A DNA stretch of 64,000 nt from Candidatus Dormiibacterota bacterium (GCA_035544955.1 DASZZN010000012.1:90685-154684); one strand, 5' to 3'; positions 45,419 to 54,177 are shown, counted from the first letter of the stretch. Numbers and translations are program-made. The notes: a model not told the origin generated them from the letters alone.

Positions 45419-46444
45419 ATGCTGCGCCTGCCCCGACTGCAGTACCTCCGTCCGCGATCGATCGCGGAGGCGACGGAGCTCGCGGCGCAGAACCCGGGCG
45501 CGATGTTCATCGCCGGCGGGACCGACCTGGTGCCCAACCTGAAGCGGCGCCAGTTCGACGTCACCACGCTGATCAGCCTCAATGCGCTGCCAGACGGCCG
45601 TCGGGTCGAGGGCGATGTCAAACACGGCGTCACGATCGGTGGCGGCGCGACGCTCGATGCGCTGGCCCAGCATGATCTGCTCGCCGGCCCGTTTCGCGCG
45701 CTGGCCCAGGCCTGCGGGTCGGTCTCGACGCCCCAGGTGCGCTACATGGGCACGCTGGGGGGCAACCTGCTGGTCGATCCTCGCTGCAACTACTACAACC
45801 AGACCTACTCCTGGCGGAAGGCAGTCGGTTTTTGCATGAAGAAGGACGGCGACATCTGCCTGGTCGCGCGCAGCTCGCCGCGCTGCTGGGCCGTGTCGTC
45901 GTCTGACAGCGCACCGGCTGCGCTGGCGCTGAACGCGCATATCACGCTGCGCGGCGTCAAGGGGACTCGGCGCATCCCGTCCGCCGACTTGTATAAGGAC
46001 GACGGCATCGATTACACGACGAAGACGGCCGATGAAATCATCACCGCGGTCGAGCTGCCCGCCGTGGAGGGTCGGATGACCAGCGCCTACTGGAAGCTGC
46101 GCCGGCGGCCCGCCTTTGACTTTCCCATCCTCGGCGTCGCGGTCGCGATCGCGTGGGATGAGGGCGTGGTACGCGAGGCCCGCGGGGCGCTGGGCGCGGT
46201 CGGCTCGCATCCGGTTGACATCACGGCCTTCCTCAAACCGCTTCACGGAAAGCGTCCGGCCGACGACCTGATCGCGGATGTGGCCAATGCCGCCGACAAG
46301 CCGTCGCGACCGCTCGACAATACCGACCTGAGCCACTACTGGCGGAAGCGCATGAGCAAGGTCTATATCGAGCGCGCCTTGCGCGATGCCTGCGGGCTCG
46401 ACCCGCTCGGCGGGCTTCTTACAGCACAAGTCGCCAGTCGGTAG
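45419..46444 (+). CDS. hcrB: FAD subunit with extra [4Fe-4S] loop (HcrB-like)
   Basis: 341 aa. FAD-binding motifs FIAGGTDLVPN (residues 30-40) and GTLGGNLLVDPR (111-122). An insertion of about 40 residues follows, with cysteines 123, 139, 147 and 156 (RCNYYNQ, GFCMKKDGDIC, PRCWAV). This loop binds a [4Fe-4S] cluster in 4-hydroxybenzoyl-CoA reductase and is absent from ordinary xanthine or CO dehydrogenases. It starts immediately after the hcrA stop. No MoCo insertion or CoA-ligase gene is nearby. Confidence 0.85.
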   Translation: MLRLPRLQYLRPRSIAEATELAAQNPGAMFIAGGTDLVPNLKRRQFDVTTLISLNALPDGRRVEGDVKHGVTIGGGATLDALAQHDLLAGPFRALAQACGSVSTPQVRYMGTLGGNLLVDPRCNYYNQTYSWRKAVGFCMKKDGDICLVARSSPRCWAVSSSDSAPAALALNAHITLRGVKGTRRIPSADLYKDDGIDYTTKTADEIITAVELPAVEGRMTSAYWKLRRRPAFDFPILGVAVAIAWDEGVVREARGALGAVGSHPVDITAFLKPLHGKRPADDLIADVANAADKPSRPLDNTDLSHYWRKRMSKVYIERALRDACGLDPLGGLLTAQVASR

Positions 46445-46500
46445 CAGATCGGCCACGGTTACGCTGCGTCCAAACCGTCAGTCAGAGTGGCGCGTTGCGT

Positions 46501-46506
46501 TATACC
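46501..46506 (+). promoter_or_regulatory. -10 box of the small lipoprotein gene
   Basis: TATACC ends seven bases before the ATG at 46514, consistent with a leaderless transcript. No ribosome-binding site is present between them. Confidence 0.4.
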
Positions 46507-46513
46507 TGTTGCG

Positions 46514-46873
46514 ATGAACAAGCTACGAGTACTCCTGGTCGCGGTCGCACTTGTCACCGCGGCCTGCGGCACGGCGACCATTTCCGGTTCGCAGGTCAAA
46601 TCGATTTCGAGCTCGGGTACCGTTCGGGTCGACACCGGGGCGAATGCCGGCACCACCGTTGCCGGAGACGACCTGAGCCGTCCGAATCCGCCCGTTCACA
46701 GGGGCGGAACGGTTCCGGTGACCCAGGGGCAGTCGCCGACGACGAACGCCACGACGCCGTCCGCGATAGGGCACGACCGTTGCTCCGACGGATTCCCGGC
46801 GAGCACCGGAGCCGGCACAAGGAACAGTGCCGGAGGCAAGCGCCTGCCACTGCCGGCGTGCGCCGTCCAGTAG
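46514..46873 (+). CDS. Small lipoprotein, unknown
   Basis: 119 aa from MNKLRVLLVAVALVTAACG, a clean lipoprotein signal with lipobox VTAAC. The mature part is polar, low in complexity and rich in Ser, Thr, Gly and Pro, with two cysteines near the end. No known domain. It is followed by a strong bidirectional hairpin terminator. Confidence 0.6.
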   Translation: MNKLRVLLVAVALVTAACGTATISGSQVKSISSSGTVRVDTGANAGTTVAGDDLSRPNPPVHRGGTVPVTQGQSPTTNATTPSAIGHDRCSDGFPASTGAGTRNSAGGKRLPLPACAVQ

Positions 46874-46890
46874 ATCCCGCTGAACAAACG

Positions 46891-46918
46891 AAAGAGGGCG
46901 CCGTCGGGCGCCCTCTTT
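46891..46918. terminator. Bidirectional intrinsic terminator
   Basis: A perfect 12-bp stem (AAAGAGGGCGCC / GGCGCCCTCTTT) with GTCG loop. It sits between the convergent lipoprotein gene and the BNR-repeat gene; the A/T flanks let it act on both strands. Confidence 0.85.
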
Positions 46919-46940
46919 GTTTATCGCGGGTCAGTTGTGC

Positions 46941-49019
46941 CTAGTCGCCACCTCCACCACCCTGGTCCTCCCCCGGCCCGTTCGGGATTCGGAGGATCGC
47001 GGTGTAGATGTCCTGATCGTTGGCGCGCGGGGCATTCGTCGCGCTCCCGGTGCAGATCTGCGGCGGGTTGCCCGGCGTTGCGGTACCTGGGCAGAGGAAC
47101 AACTCCGGGTTGCGGGTGTCGCTCCACAGCGGCAGGGCCGTCTCCTGGAAGGCGGCGAGCCCGGCGTAGTCGCCGAAGAATACCCCGCTGAATTGCGTCG
47201 GCGGAGGCATCGACGCGGACGTGGCGCGGATCGTTCCGAAGCACTGCTGGTCGGTGTTCGAAACGTCGGCGGCGCACGCGATGTTGGACGTCCCGGACAG
47301 GCTCACGTCCGAATAGCCGGTCATCTCGTCATTCCCATACTGCCGGTCGTAGTAGGAAACAGCCAGCTTGCCGGTCTTCGTGAACTCCTGCCACTGAAAC
47401 CACTGGTCGGTCGCGCGCTGCTTCGGCTTGTTGGTCACGCTCGGCAATGCCCGCGGATCTGTCGTGGTGCCGGTGAAGGTCGCGCCGCCATTCTCCGACA
47501 CGCTGAGCAGGATGTCATTGTTGCAGGCGCCCGGCGTCTTGACTCCGATGTAGAGGTTGTTGCCGAACGGACTGAATCCGGCGGGAATGCAGCCATTGCT
47601 CTCATTGGAATTGCGGTTGATGTACGAACCGAACGTCACCGCAATCTCATTTGGCTTGTTGGGGTTGACGCTACCCGTCGGGTAGCTCCCCGCGCGGAAG
47701 TACGAGTTGGTCGTGGCGCCCTTTTCCGGAACACACGCCCGCCCGGCATCTTTGTGCTGGTAGGCGAAGCAATCCGGGAGATCGTAGTAGTCGGACACCT
47801 TGACCGGGGGACCGAAGGTCTGTCCGCCATCGGTGGACTTGACCAGCAACACCTGGTTGCGGTTGTCGCCGCCGCTCACAGCGTTGTTGAAGTTGGAGAA
47901 CGCGATGTAGTATGCACCGTCTGGTCCTGTGAACGGATTAGCGAAGCTTTGGACGTCGCACGTCCCCGGGTTTCCAACGGAGATAGGGCAGAGGCTCGAT
48001 GTCGTGACGGCCGCCACCCGGTTGCTGAAGTTCTGACCGTAGTCGTTGGAGAACGACGAGTAAATGATCGCGGTCCCCGCCGAGGTGAACTCGGTGTAGG
48101 CGACGTATACGCGGTCCTGGAAGGGGCTCCCGACATGGTTGTCAACGGTCATGTACGGCTTGTCCTGGAACGGCTTGCCATTGGGGGCGCCCGTACCCGT
48201 GACCGGGTTCGTTCCGGCCAGGTCGGCGGTTTCGATGACGGGATGGCCCGGGAAGTTCCACGAGGCGCCGGCATTCTTCGTGGACCGATACACGTAGATG
48301 GCGCTCGACGCATCGGTGACCGCCGTCGTCGAGGGCCCGCGCTGAAATACCTGGCAGGTCATGTAGGCGTTGCCCTGGGTATCCCACGCGACCGATGGGT
48401 CGCCGCCGGCCTCCCAGTACTGGCGCGCAGCGCCAAACGCCCCGCCACGAGTGAAGGAGCTGGGAATGATCGAGTACCCCCAGGTGCGCCCTCCATCGAG
48501 GCTGAACGCGCCGATGCAGCCGCCGTCACCGCGCAGGTAGTTGTTGTAGAAGGCGACGAGATGGTTCGGGTTATTGGGGTCCGCCGCGATTGTTGTCTCG
48601 TTCTGGGCCTGGCCACGTCCCTGCAGATCGGCGTCGGTCAGGTTTTGACAATCGGGGTTGACCTTGATGTTGCCCTTGCCGTTGTCTCCCTCACCGGAGG
48701 AGCCTGACGGGCAGCCCGGGCTGCTCGATGGGAAGTAGTTGGCTGGTCGCCCTCCGGCGCCGTTGGCGGCGGAGTAACTGCTGGGGCCCACCGTGGGGCT
48801 TTCTTCCGAGGCTCCGGCATCGTTGCCCCCAGGCTGGACATTCGGGTTCAGCGTTCCTGCCAGTGCCAGCGTTCCAATGCTGGAGAGAACCCGTTTTTGC
48901 AGAGCCGTCATCTTGGCGTACATACCAGCCTGCACGGGAAGGCTGGTCGCCGCCGGTTGCCACAGCAACACGCCGGCAAGTGGAAGAGCGCTGAGAAGTC
49001 GCAAGTATCGATGCTTCAT
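46941..49019 (-). CDS. Secreted BNR/sialidase-fold protein 1
   Basis: 692 aa. A signal peptide (LRLLSALPLAGVLLWQPAATSLPVQA) is followed by a Gly/Ser/Asn-rich linker, then a beta-propeller-like region. Asp-box motifs include SLDGGRTWGY, STDGGQTFGPP and SENGGATFTG, with NETTIAADPNNPNHLVAFYN at its start. Family members include sialidases and substrate-binding propellers, but no Arg triad for sialidase can be assigned by eye. The C-terminus ends GGGGGD. It is a paralogue of the next gene. Confidence 0.75.
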   Translation of the reverse strand: MKHRYLRLLSALPLAGVLLWQPAATSLPVQAGMYAKMTALQKRVLSSIGTLALAGTLNPNVQPGGNDAGASEESPTVGPSSYSAANGAGGRPANYFPSSSPGCPSGSSGEGDNGKGNIKVNPDCQNLTDADLQGRGQAQNETTIAADPNNPNHLVAFYNNYLRGDGGCIGAFSLDGGRTWGYSIIPSSFTRGGAFGAARQYWEAGGDPSVAWDTQGNAYMTCQVFQRGPSTTAVTDASSAIYVYRSTKNAGASWNFPGHPVIETADLAGTNPVTGTGAPNGKPFQDKPYMTVDNHVGSPFQDRVYVAYTEFTSAGTAIIYSSFSNDYGQNFSNRVAAVTTSSLCPISVGNPGTCDVQSFANPFTGPDGAYYIAFSNFNNAVSGGDNRNQVLLVKSTDGGQTFGPPVKVSDYYDLPDCFAYQHKDAGRACVPEKGATTNSYFRAGSYPTGSVNPNKPNEIAVTFGSYINRNSNESNGCIPAGFSPFGNNLYIGVKTPGACNNDILLSVSENGGATFTGTTTDPRALPSVTNKPKQRATDQWFQWQEFTKTGKLAVSYYDRQYGNDEMTGYSDVSLSGTSNIACAADVSNTDQQCFGTIRATSASMPPPTQFSGVFFGDYAGLAAFQETALPLWSDTRNPELFLCPGTATPGNPPQICTGSATNAPRANDQDIYTAILRIPNGPGEDQGGGGGD

Positions 49020-49063
49020 TTATTCCTCCGCAGCATTGGTTGCCTATCTCCCGGTGGTCGCAA

Positions 49064-49090
49064 AGGAGAGGGCGGTGGGCGCCCTCTCCT
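49064..49090 (-). terminator. Hairpin terminator between the two BNR genes
   Basis: AGGAGAGGGC pairs with GCCCTCTCCT across a 7-base loop and is followed on the minus strand by TTTG. It should end the transcript of the upstream (49101-51113) gene. Confidence 0.7.
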
Positions 49091-49100
49091 CTATCGCGGA

Positions 49101-51113
49101 CTAGTCGCCGGTCTGTTGACCGTGGCCGTCCGGGACGGGCACGGCGATTGTGAAGACATCTTCGTCATGGACGACTCCCTGGTAGTCCTGACTGCTCAGC
49201 GGGTACGGTGAAGTGTTTCGTGTGTCAGACCAGATCGGATGCGCCGTCGTGTTAACGATCGTCAGGCCGCTGTAGTCGCCATTGAAACCGGCCTGATTCC
49301 CATCCGGCGGTGGGAACCTGGGAGAAACCACGGTAAACGCGTACGGCGTGTTGAGGCCCTGGCCCCCGGCCAGCGCGTAATCCGAATTCTCCTGCTGGAC
49401 CCCCGGCTGTCCGGGTGCGAAGACCGTCGGGCTGTTCTCGTTGGGGATTCGGTCGGTGCGGTAGTAGCTGACGCCGACCCGATCGGCGCCGTCGCCATGG
49501 TTGCCTTCGCCGTTCGCCTCGCCGCCCGAGCCGGTTGGGCTCGACGCCGTGTCGATCGCCGGGAAGTAATGGTCCTTGCCGCTGTCCGGGTTCACGGGTG
49601 GCCCCGCCTCGGTCCAGGTTGTGCCGCCGTCCGTCGACTCCGAGAGGTGGATGTCGAACTCGCCCGTGCGGTAGTCCTGCCACGTGACGAACAAATGGCC
49701 ATTGTCCCGATTCACCGCGATACGCGGGAAGTCGTTGGTACGAATGAACGGGCCGGGGATGCACTCTTCCGGACCGCGTCCAAAGTTGCAGAGCGGCTCA
49801 CCAGCCTGATAGTCGAGACCGACCACCGTCGGCGCGCCGCAGTTCAGGTGCGCGGTGCCGGCGGGTGAGCTCCCGCTTGGCTGGCAGCGCACGGCCAACT
49901 GCCGGTTCGTGAAACTGCTGGTATTTGTGTTGTTGAAGGTCACAACCAGAGCGCCAGTCCCATCCGGTACCACAACTGGGTCCGATCCCTGGTCCTGGTT
50001 GCACGGTGATGGAATGAAGGTCGTGCCGGTAAAGCCGACGCAGCCGACGCCCGCCCCGCTGATCTCCTGCGGAGTTGACCAGGTACGCCCGTGGTCGGTC
50101 GACATTGAGCCGAAAATCGGCGAGCATCCAAACGGGCTGGCTTCGGGTGGCGCGCCGCACTGCGCGGGATCCGACTTGAAGACCGTCCAGGTCGCGTAGA
50201 CGTTGTCCCGGTTCGGGCTGTTCTTGTAGAAGTCGGCCGCGATGAACGGCTTGTCATGGAAGATTGCCGCGTTGTTGTCTTCGGCCACAACGTATTTCCG
50301 AGTCTCTGCAGGTACGTTGTTGTAGAAGGACCCCTTGGCGTTCGCCGGGGCGGCGCTCACGAGCAGGCCCGTCGCGTTAACCCCGGGCGGGGTGCCGTCG
50401 CCTTCGTTAGCCGCCAGGCTGATTACGACGCAGCCGAAGAACGCACGTCCCTGCGAGTCCACCGCGACGACCGGGTCACTCGCGAAGTCATACGTCGCAT
50501 CACTGCCGGGGCCGCCCAGGATGGTGTGCATATTCGGGTCGCCCAGGCCAGCTGCCTGCTGTTCGGGATGGTTCTCCTTCTGCCAGAACGGGGGCAAGCC
50601 GTCGCCCCAGGTCTTGCCGCTGTTGAGCGAGTAGTCGAAGCCGCAATGGTTGTAACCGATCCGGCTGTCGTTTTGACCAGCGATCAGGTTGGTCGGATCG
50701 GCAGGGTTGTACTTGATGATCTCTTCGGCTTGCCGGCGGAAGGTGCAATCCTGGTTGACGCGGACGTTCCGGTTCGAGGTGCGCTCGCTGCAGCCAAGGG
50801 TTTGCGCCGAGATGCCAAGATTGGCCGACTGTTCCTGCTGACTTGGTTGCGATGACTGGCGCTGCGCAGCCTTTGCCTGCTGTTGCTCGAGATATGCGTC
50901 GCGGATCCCTTGAGCCATCGCCCCCGAGATGGTCGGCAAGGCCTTCGTCTTGCCATCACTCGTGGGAATCATGTGGATCCTGAGCGTGCCGTGGGCCGCC
51001 TGGGCGACCAGGCTTTCCTGGGCGGCCACCGGTACCGCGCCCGTGGTTGCCGAGAGCGCGCCGGCCGCAAGCGAGAGGACACCAACCAAGGTGATGGTTC
51101 TGTGTGCTCGCAA
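49101..51113 (-). CDS. Secreted BNR/sialidase-fold protein 2
   Basis: 670 aa if started at TTG 51113, five bases after GGGAGG; this gives a proper signal peptide (LRAHRTITLVGVLSLAAGALSA). A helical Gln-rich segment follows (DAYLEQQQAKAAQRQSSQ). Then comes a propeller-like domain with Asp boxes STDHGRTWSTP, STDGGTTWTEAG and SLNSGKTWGDG. It shares layout with the neighbour (CTFR/NPDC start, IWSDTRN near the end), so the pair arose by duplication. Function unknown, extracellular. Confidence 0.75.
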   Translation of the reverse strand: MRAHRTITLVGVLSLAAGALSATTGAVPVAAQESLVAQAAHGTLRIHMIPTSDGKTKALPTISGAMAQGIRDAYLEQQQAKAAQRQSSQPSQQEQSANLGISAQTLGCSERTSNRNVRVNQDCTFRRQAEEIIKYNPADPTNLIAGQNDSRIGYNHCGFDYSLNSGKTWGDGLPPFWQKENHPEQQAAGLGDPNMHTILGGPGSDATYDFASDPVVAVDSQGRAFFGCVVISLAANEGDGTPPGVNATGLLVSAAPANAKGSFYNNVPAETRKYVVAEDNNAAIFHDKPFIAADFYKNSPNRDNVYATWTVFKSDPAQCGAPPEASPFGCSPIFGSMSTDHGRTWSTPQEISGAGVGCVGFTGTTFIPSPCNQDQGSDPVVVPDGTGALVVTFNNTNTSSFTNRQLAVRCQPSGSSPAGTAHLNCGAPTVVGLDYQAGEPLCNFGRGPEECIPGPFIRTNDFPRIAVNRDNGHLFVTWQDYRTGEFDIHLSESTDGGTTWTEAGPPVNPDSGKDHYFPAIDTASSPTGSGGEANGEGNHGDGADRVGVSYYRTDRIPNENSPTVFAPGQPGVQQENSDYALAGGQGLNTPYAFTVVSPRFPPPDGNQAGFNGDYSGLTIVNTTAHPIWSDTRNTSPYPLSSQDYQGVVHDEDVFTIAVPVPDGHGQQTGD

Positions 51114-51383
51114 TTCTCCCTCCCATAATGAAAAAACTGGTATGTACGGCGCCCGCGCGGGGGCGGCGCCATGGACGTCGACATAAGCCGACAGCATTAG
51201 ACTGCCGTGCCAGGGCGCTGGGCGATTTCCCTCCCAAGGAAAACGAAAGAACGGTTAACCCCTGTAAAACCGAACGCGTTCATAGTGAACGTCTGGCCAC
51301 GGGGTGTCAAGTCTCGGCGGATGTCACGTTTAGCGCTCGATTAAGCTGGACGCCGTGCTGGTCGCCTACGCTGGGGGTGCGTC

Positions 51384-52301
51384 GTGAGGCTCTGTACGTA
51401 CTCGGTCGAGCCGGGGGTGCCGCGGATGGGAGCCGAGTGCGGCGGCGCGGTGCTCGATCTCGCCCGCTACTCGCACCTCCACACTGGGCTCCGGCTGCCG
51501 GCCGATATGCTGGGCCTGATCGACGCCGGTCCGGACGCCTGGGTGCATGCCCGCGAGCTGTGCATGCGCTTTACGGCCGAGCTCCCCACCCACGACCTGG
51601 CGCAGGATGCCGAGGCCGGGCTGGCCTATCTCGCCGACCGCGTCCAGCGCCACGCGCCGATCCTGCGGCCGATAAAGGATGTCTTCTGTCTTGGCCAAAA
51701 CTATGCGGCCCACGCCGCCGAGTCGGGGAACCCGGCTCCGACCGCGCCGATCTACTTCACCAAGCCGCCAACGACGGTCATCGGCCCAGGCGAGCCGATT
51801 CCATTCCCGCAGGGGCTGACCACACGGCTGGACTGGGAGGTCGAGCTCGGCGTCGTCATCGGACTGGGGGGTTTGGACATCCCTGAGGCGCGTGCCCTCG
51901 ATCACGTCTTTGGCTACACCGTTTTCAACGACGTCTCGGCGCGCGACCTCCAGTACCGGACATCCCAGTGGTTCAAGGGCAAGTCCCTCGACGGCACCTG
52001 CCCAATGGGTCCGGTGATCGTCACCGCCGACGAGATTCCTGACCCGCAACGTTTGCGCCTGCAACTGTCGGTCAATGGGGTCGCCAAGCAAGACAGCAAC
52101 ACCAGCGACATGATCTTCTCGGTGGCGCGGATCATCGCGGATCTGTCCGCAGGGATGACGCTCGAACCCGGAGACTGCATCTCGACCGGGACTCCGCAAG
52201 GTGTTGGCGACGGCCGCAAACCACCTGAATACCTCAAGCCGGGCGACGTGATGGAGGCTGAGGTCGAGCGGGTCGGCGTCTTGAGGAATCCGGTTCGCTA
52301 G
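51384..52301 (+). CDS. Fumarylacetoacetate hydrolase-family protein
   Basis: 305 aa. Metal-binding motifs DWEVELGVVIG and the preceding QNYAAHAAE belong to the FAH fold; GTPQGVGDGRKPP and LKPGDVMEAEVERVG close the domain. Members hydrolyse or decarboxylate 2,4-dioxo acids in aromatic breakdown, which would fit the HcrCAB-like enzyme 5 kb away, but the link is only suggestive. GTG start. Confidence 0.88.
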   Translation: MRLCTYSVEPGVPRMGAECGGAVLDLARYSHLHTGLRLPADMLGLIDAGPDAWVHARELCMRFTAELPTHDLAQDAEAGLAYLADRVQRHAPILRPIKDVFCLGQNYAAHAAESGNPAPTAPIYFTKPPTTVIGPGEPIPFPQGLTTRLDWEVELGVVIGLGGLDIPEARALDHVFGYTVFNDVSARDLQYRTSQWFKGKSLDGTCPMGPVIVTADEIPDPQRLRLQLSVNGVAKQDSNTSDMIFSVARIIADLSAGMTLEPGDCISTGTPQGVGDGRKPPEYLKPGDVMEAEVERVGVLRNPVR

Positions 52302-53065
52302 GGCTGGAGGTTCCAGTGTTCTAGTAGGTCGATCGCCGGGTAAGCGGTCAGGTCATATTGCACCGGCGTGATCGACACGTACCCCTCGTTGACCATCTTG
52401 GCGTCGGCGTGCTCTTCCAGTTCCTGGAGCTTGAAGGTGCCGTCCAGCCAGTAGTAGGTCTGGTTTCGGGGATCGGTGCGTTTCTCGAACCGCTCCTCGA
52501 CGCGTGAGTCGCCCTGACGCGTGATCGCGACGCCCTTGATCTTGGCCTCGGGAATGTTCGGCACATTGACGTTCAACAGGGTCTTGTCGGGCAGGCCTTT
52601 GGCAATCACGACGAGCGCGAGCTTGCGGGTGAAGCGGGCCGCGTACGCGAAATCGGGGTGAGTGAAGGTGGCCAGCGACACCGCGATCGACGGGATTCCG
52701 AGAATGCGCGCCTCGGTCGCGGCGCTGACCGTTCCCGAATAGATGACGTTGGTTCCCGTGTTGGCACCTAGGTTGATGCCGGAGACCACCAGGTCCGGTG
52801 GCCGCGGTAGGATCGCCTTGACCGCGATCTTCACGCAATCGGCCGGCATACCGTTGACCGCGTAGCCGAAGCGCACGTTGCGCCGAACGACCTCCTTGGC
52901 GCGAAGCGGAAGGAGCAGTGTGATCGCGTGCCCGACAGCGCTGCGCTCGGCGTCCGGCGCGACCACCTCGACGTCGCCGATCTTGCGCAGCTCCTGCCAT
53001 GCCGCCAGGATTCCCGCGGCATAGATGCCGTCGTCATTGGTAAGCAGGATCAACGGTTTCGCCAC
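52298..53065 (-). CDS. surE: 5'/3'-nucleotidase SurE
   Basis: 255 aa. The start ILLTNDDGIYAAGI carries the metal-binding Asp pair; SAVGHAITL and GINLGANTGTNVIYSGTVSAATEA complete the site. It removes phosphate from nucleoside monophosphates. GTG start. It is convergent with the FAH gene, overlapping by 4 bases. Confidence 0.93.
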   Translation of the reverse strand: MAKPLILLTNDDGIYAAGILAAWQELRKIGDVEVVAPDAERSAVGHAITLLLPLRAKEVVRRNVRFGYAVNGMPADCVKIAVKAILPRPPDLVVSGINLGANTGTNVIYSGTVSAATEARILGIPSIAVSLATFTHPDFAYAARFTRKLALVVIAKGLPDKTLLNVNVPNIPEAKIKGVAITRQGDSRVEERFEKRTDPRNQTYYWLDGTFKLQELEEHADAKMVNEGYVSITPVQYDLTAYPAIDLLEHWNLQP

Positions 53066-53085
53066 GATTCCGCCATCAATGATGC

Positions 53086-53113
53086 GCCTAAGCCGGGGTC
53101 TCCCGGCTCAGGC
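53086..53113. repeat. Strong inverted repeat upstream of surE
   Basis: GCCTAAGCCGGG and CCCGGCTCAGGC form a 12-bp stem with one mismatch and a 4-base loop. It lies 20 bases before the surE start, so on the minus strand it would fold in the 5' leader. No T-run. The following 100 bases hold further short hairpins (for example GCATC-GACG-GATGC). Confidence 0.5.
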
Positions 53114-53277
53114 TTGCATTTCGGGCGCGGATGCGGCCGATCGCGGCGTTGGCTCCTGCGCTCCTCGCTCACGCATCGACGGATGCGCTCGCTGCGGTGC
53201 TCGTCGCCGCCTGGCGCTCGTCTCGCCCCGCATCCCGAACTGCATCGCCCGACCGGAAGACCCCGGCTAGCCGCGCT

Positions 53278-53283
53278 TATACT
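53278..53283 (+). promoter_or_regulatory. -10 box of the zinc-ribbon gene
   Basis: TATACT lies 13 bases before the ATG at 53297, giving a 5' leader of only a few bases. The preceding base makes TTATACT. Confidence 0.4.
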
Positions 53284-53296
53284 GGGCGCAGCGACG

Positions 53297-53641
53297 ATGG
53301 AAGACCCCATCCTGGAGTTCCTGCGGTCCCAGGCGCGGAATTATCGCTGCCGGGTGTGCGGCAGCAACCATAAGGGCTCGCAACTCCGCAAGATCGGCAA
53401 CCACAACAACAAGCTGATCGTGCAAGTCACCTGCGGCCGCTGCCGTGACTCGTTCTTCCTCCACGTCGAGTTCGCCGGGTCGATCGTCAATGCTGTGGAA
53501 GAAGTTACCCGCGTAGCCGCCCCCTCACCGCGTGACGCCGACGAGATCGACGGCGACCCGCTGACCCACGACGAAGTGCTCGACGCCCACCAGCGCCTGG
53601 CGGCGTTCCAGGGCAAGCTGACCGAGCTGCTGGAAGATTAG
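53297..53641 (+). CDS. Zinc-ribbon protein, unknown
   Basis: 114 aa. Two CxxC pairs (CRVCGSN and CGRCRDSF) about 30 residues apart form a zinc ribbon in the N-terminal half. The C-terminal half is acidic and helical (LTHDEVLDAHQRLAAFQGKL). It may bind nucleic acid or a protein. The frame is open far upstream but only this part is ordered. It overlaps the end of the flavin reductase gene on the other strand by 4 bases. Confidence 0.7.
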   Translation: MEDPILEFLRSQARNYRCRVCGSNHKGSQLRKIGNHNNKLIVQVTCGRCRDSFFLHVEFAGSIVNAVEEVTRVAAPSPRDADEIDGDPLTHDEVLDAHQRLAAFQGKLTELLED

Positions 53642-54126
53642 GCGAGCCCGCGGTAGCCGCTTCGGTAGTAGATCAGCGGCGCCGTGTCGCGCACGATCTT
53701 CAAGGCAACCACGCGACCGACGATGATCGTGTGATCGCCTGCGTCGAGCGTTCGGTCCACGGTTGCCTCGAGGTAGCCGGTCGCCTCGTCCAAGATGGGT
53801 GAACCGGTTTCGCCCATCTGATAGGTGCCTTCCCTGAACTCCGGGCCGTCGAGCCGGGCGTTGTCCGCGAAGAAGCGGGCGGTGCCCTCGCCGTGCTCGT
53901 CCAGGATGTTGATGGCGAAGGCGCCGCTCTGCGCGACGAGCTGATGCATGACGGTCGACCGCTCGACGGACACCAGGATGAGCAGCGGGTCCAGCGACTG
54001 TGAGGCGAAGGCGCTGACCGTCATGCCGTGCATCCGGCCGGCGGCGGTGGTGGTCATGACCGTGACGCCGCTGGCGAAGTGGCCCATCGCGTGGCGAAAG
54101 GACGCCTTGTCCAGCGGCGGGGTCAC
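53638..54126 (-). CDS. Flavin reductase-like domain protein
   Basis: 162-aa split-barrel FMN protein: FRHAMGHFASGVTVMTT at the start, GMTVSAFASQSLDPLLILVSV in the flavin site, then HTIIVGRVV. It probably supplies reduced flavin to a monooxygenase or reduces flavin with NAD(P)H. GTG start at 54126. Confidence 0.88.
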   Translation of the reverse strand: MTPPLDKASFRHAMGHFASGVTVMTTTAAGRMHGMTVSAFASQSLDPLLILVSVERSTVMHQLVAQSGAFAINILDEHGEGTARFFADNARLDGPEFREGTYQMGETGSPILDEATGYLEATVDRTLDAGDHTIIVGRVVALKIVRDTAPLIYYRSGYRGLA

Positions 54127-54171
54127 GCCGATACGTTACGGGAACGTTCGCCGGCGCAAGCCCCGCTCGTC

Positions 54172-54177
54172 TATACT
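54172..54177 (+). promoter_or_regulatory. -10 box of the SUF operon
   Basis: TATACT ends five bases before ATG 54183, so the first gene of the operon is probably leaderless if that ATG is used. An Rrf2-type site could overlap here, but I cannot define one. Confidence 0.45.

Noticed and set aside
42583..46444. Aerobic CO dehydrogenase (coxSLM)
   Set aside because: The large subunit lacks the AYxCSFR loop, and the FAD subunit has a [4Fe-4S] loop not found in CO dehydrogenases.
45044..46456. 470-codon minus-strand frame over hcrB
   Set aside because: Shadow of hcrB, which carries diagnostic FAD and cysteine motifs.
46917..48707. 596-codon plus-strand frame over the first BNR gene
   Set aside because: Antisense shadow of a gene with a clear signal peptide and Asp boxes; no family-like sequence of its own.
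51254..51271. PHO box upstream of the second BNR gene
   Set aside because: The first half site is perfect (GTTAACC) but the 11-base repeat matches only 4 of 7; kept only as a hint in a finding.
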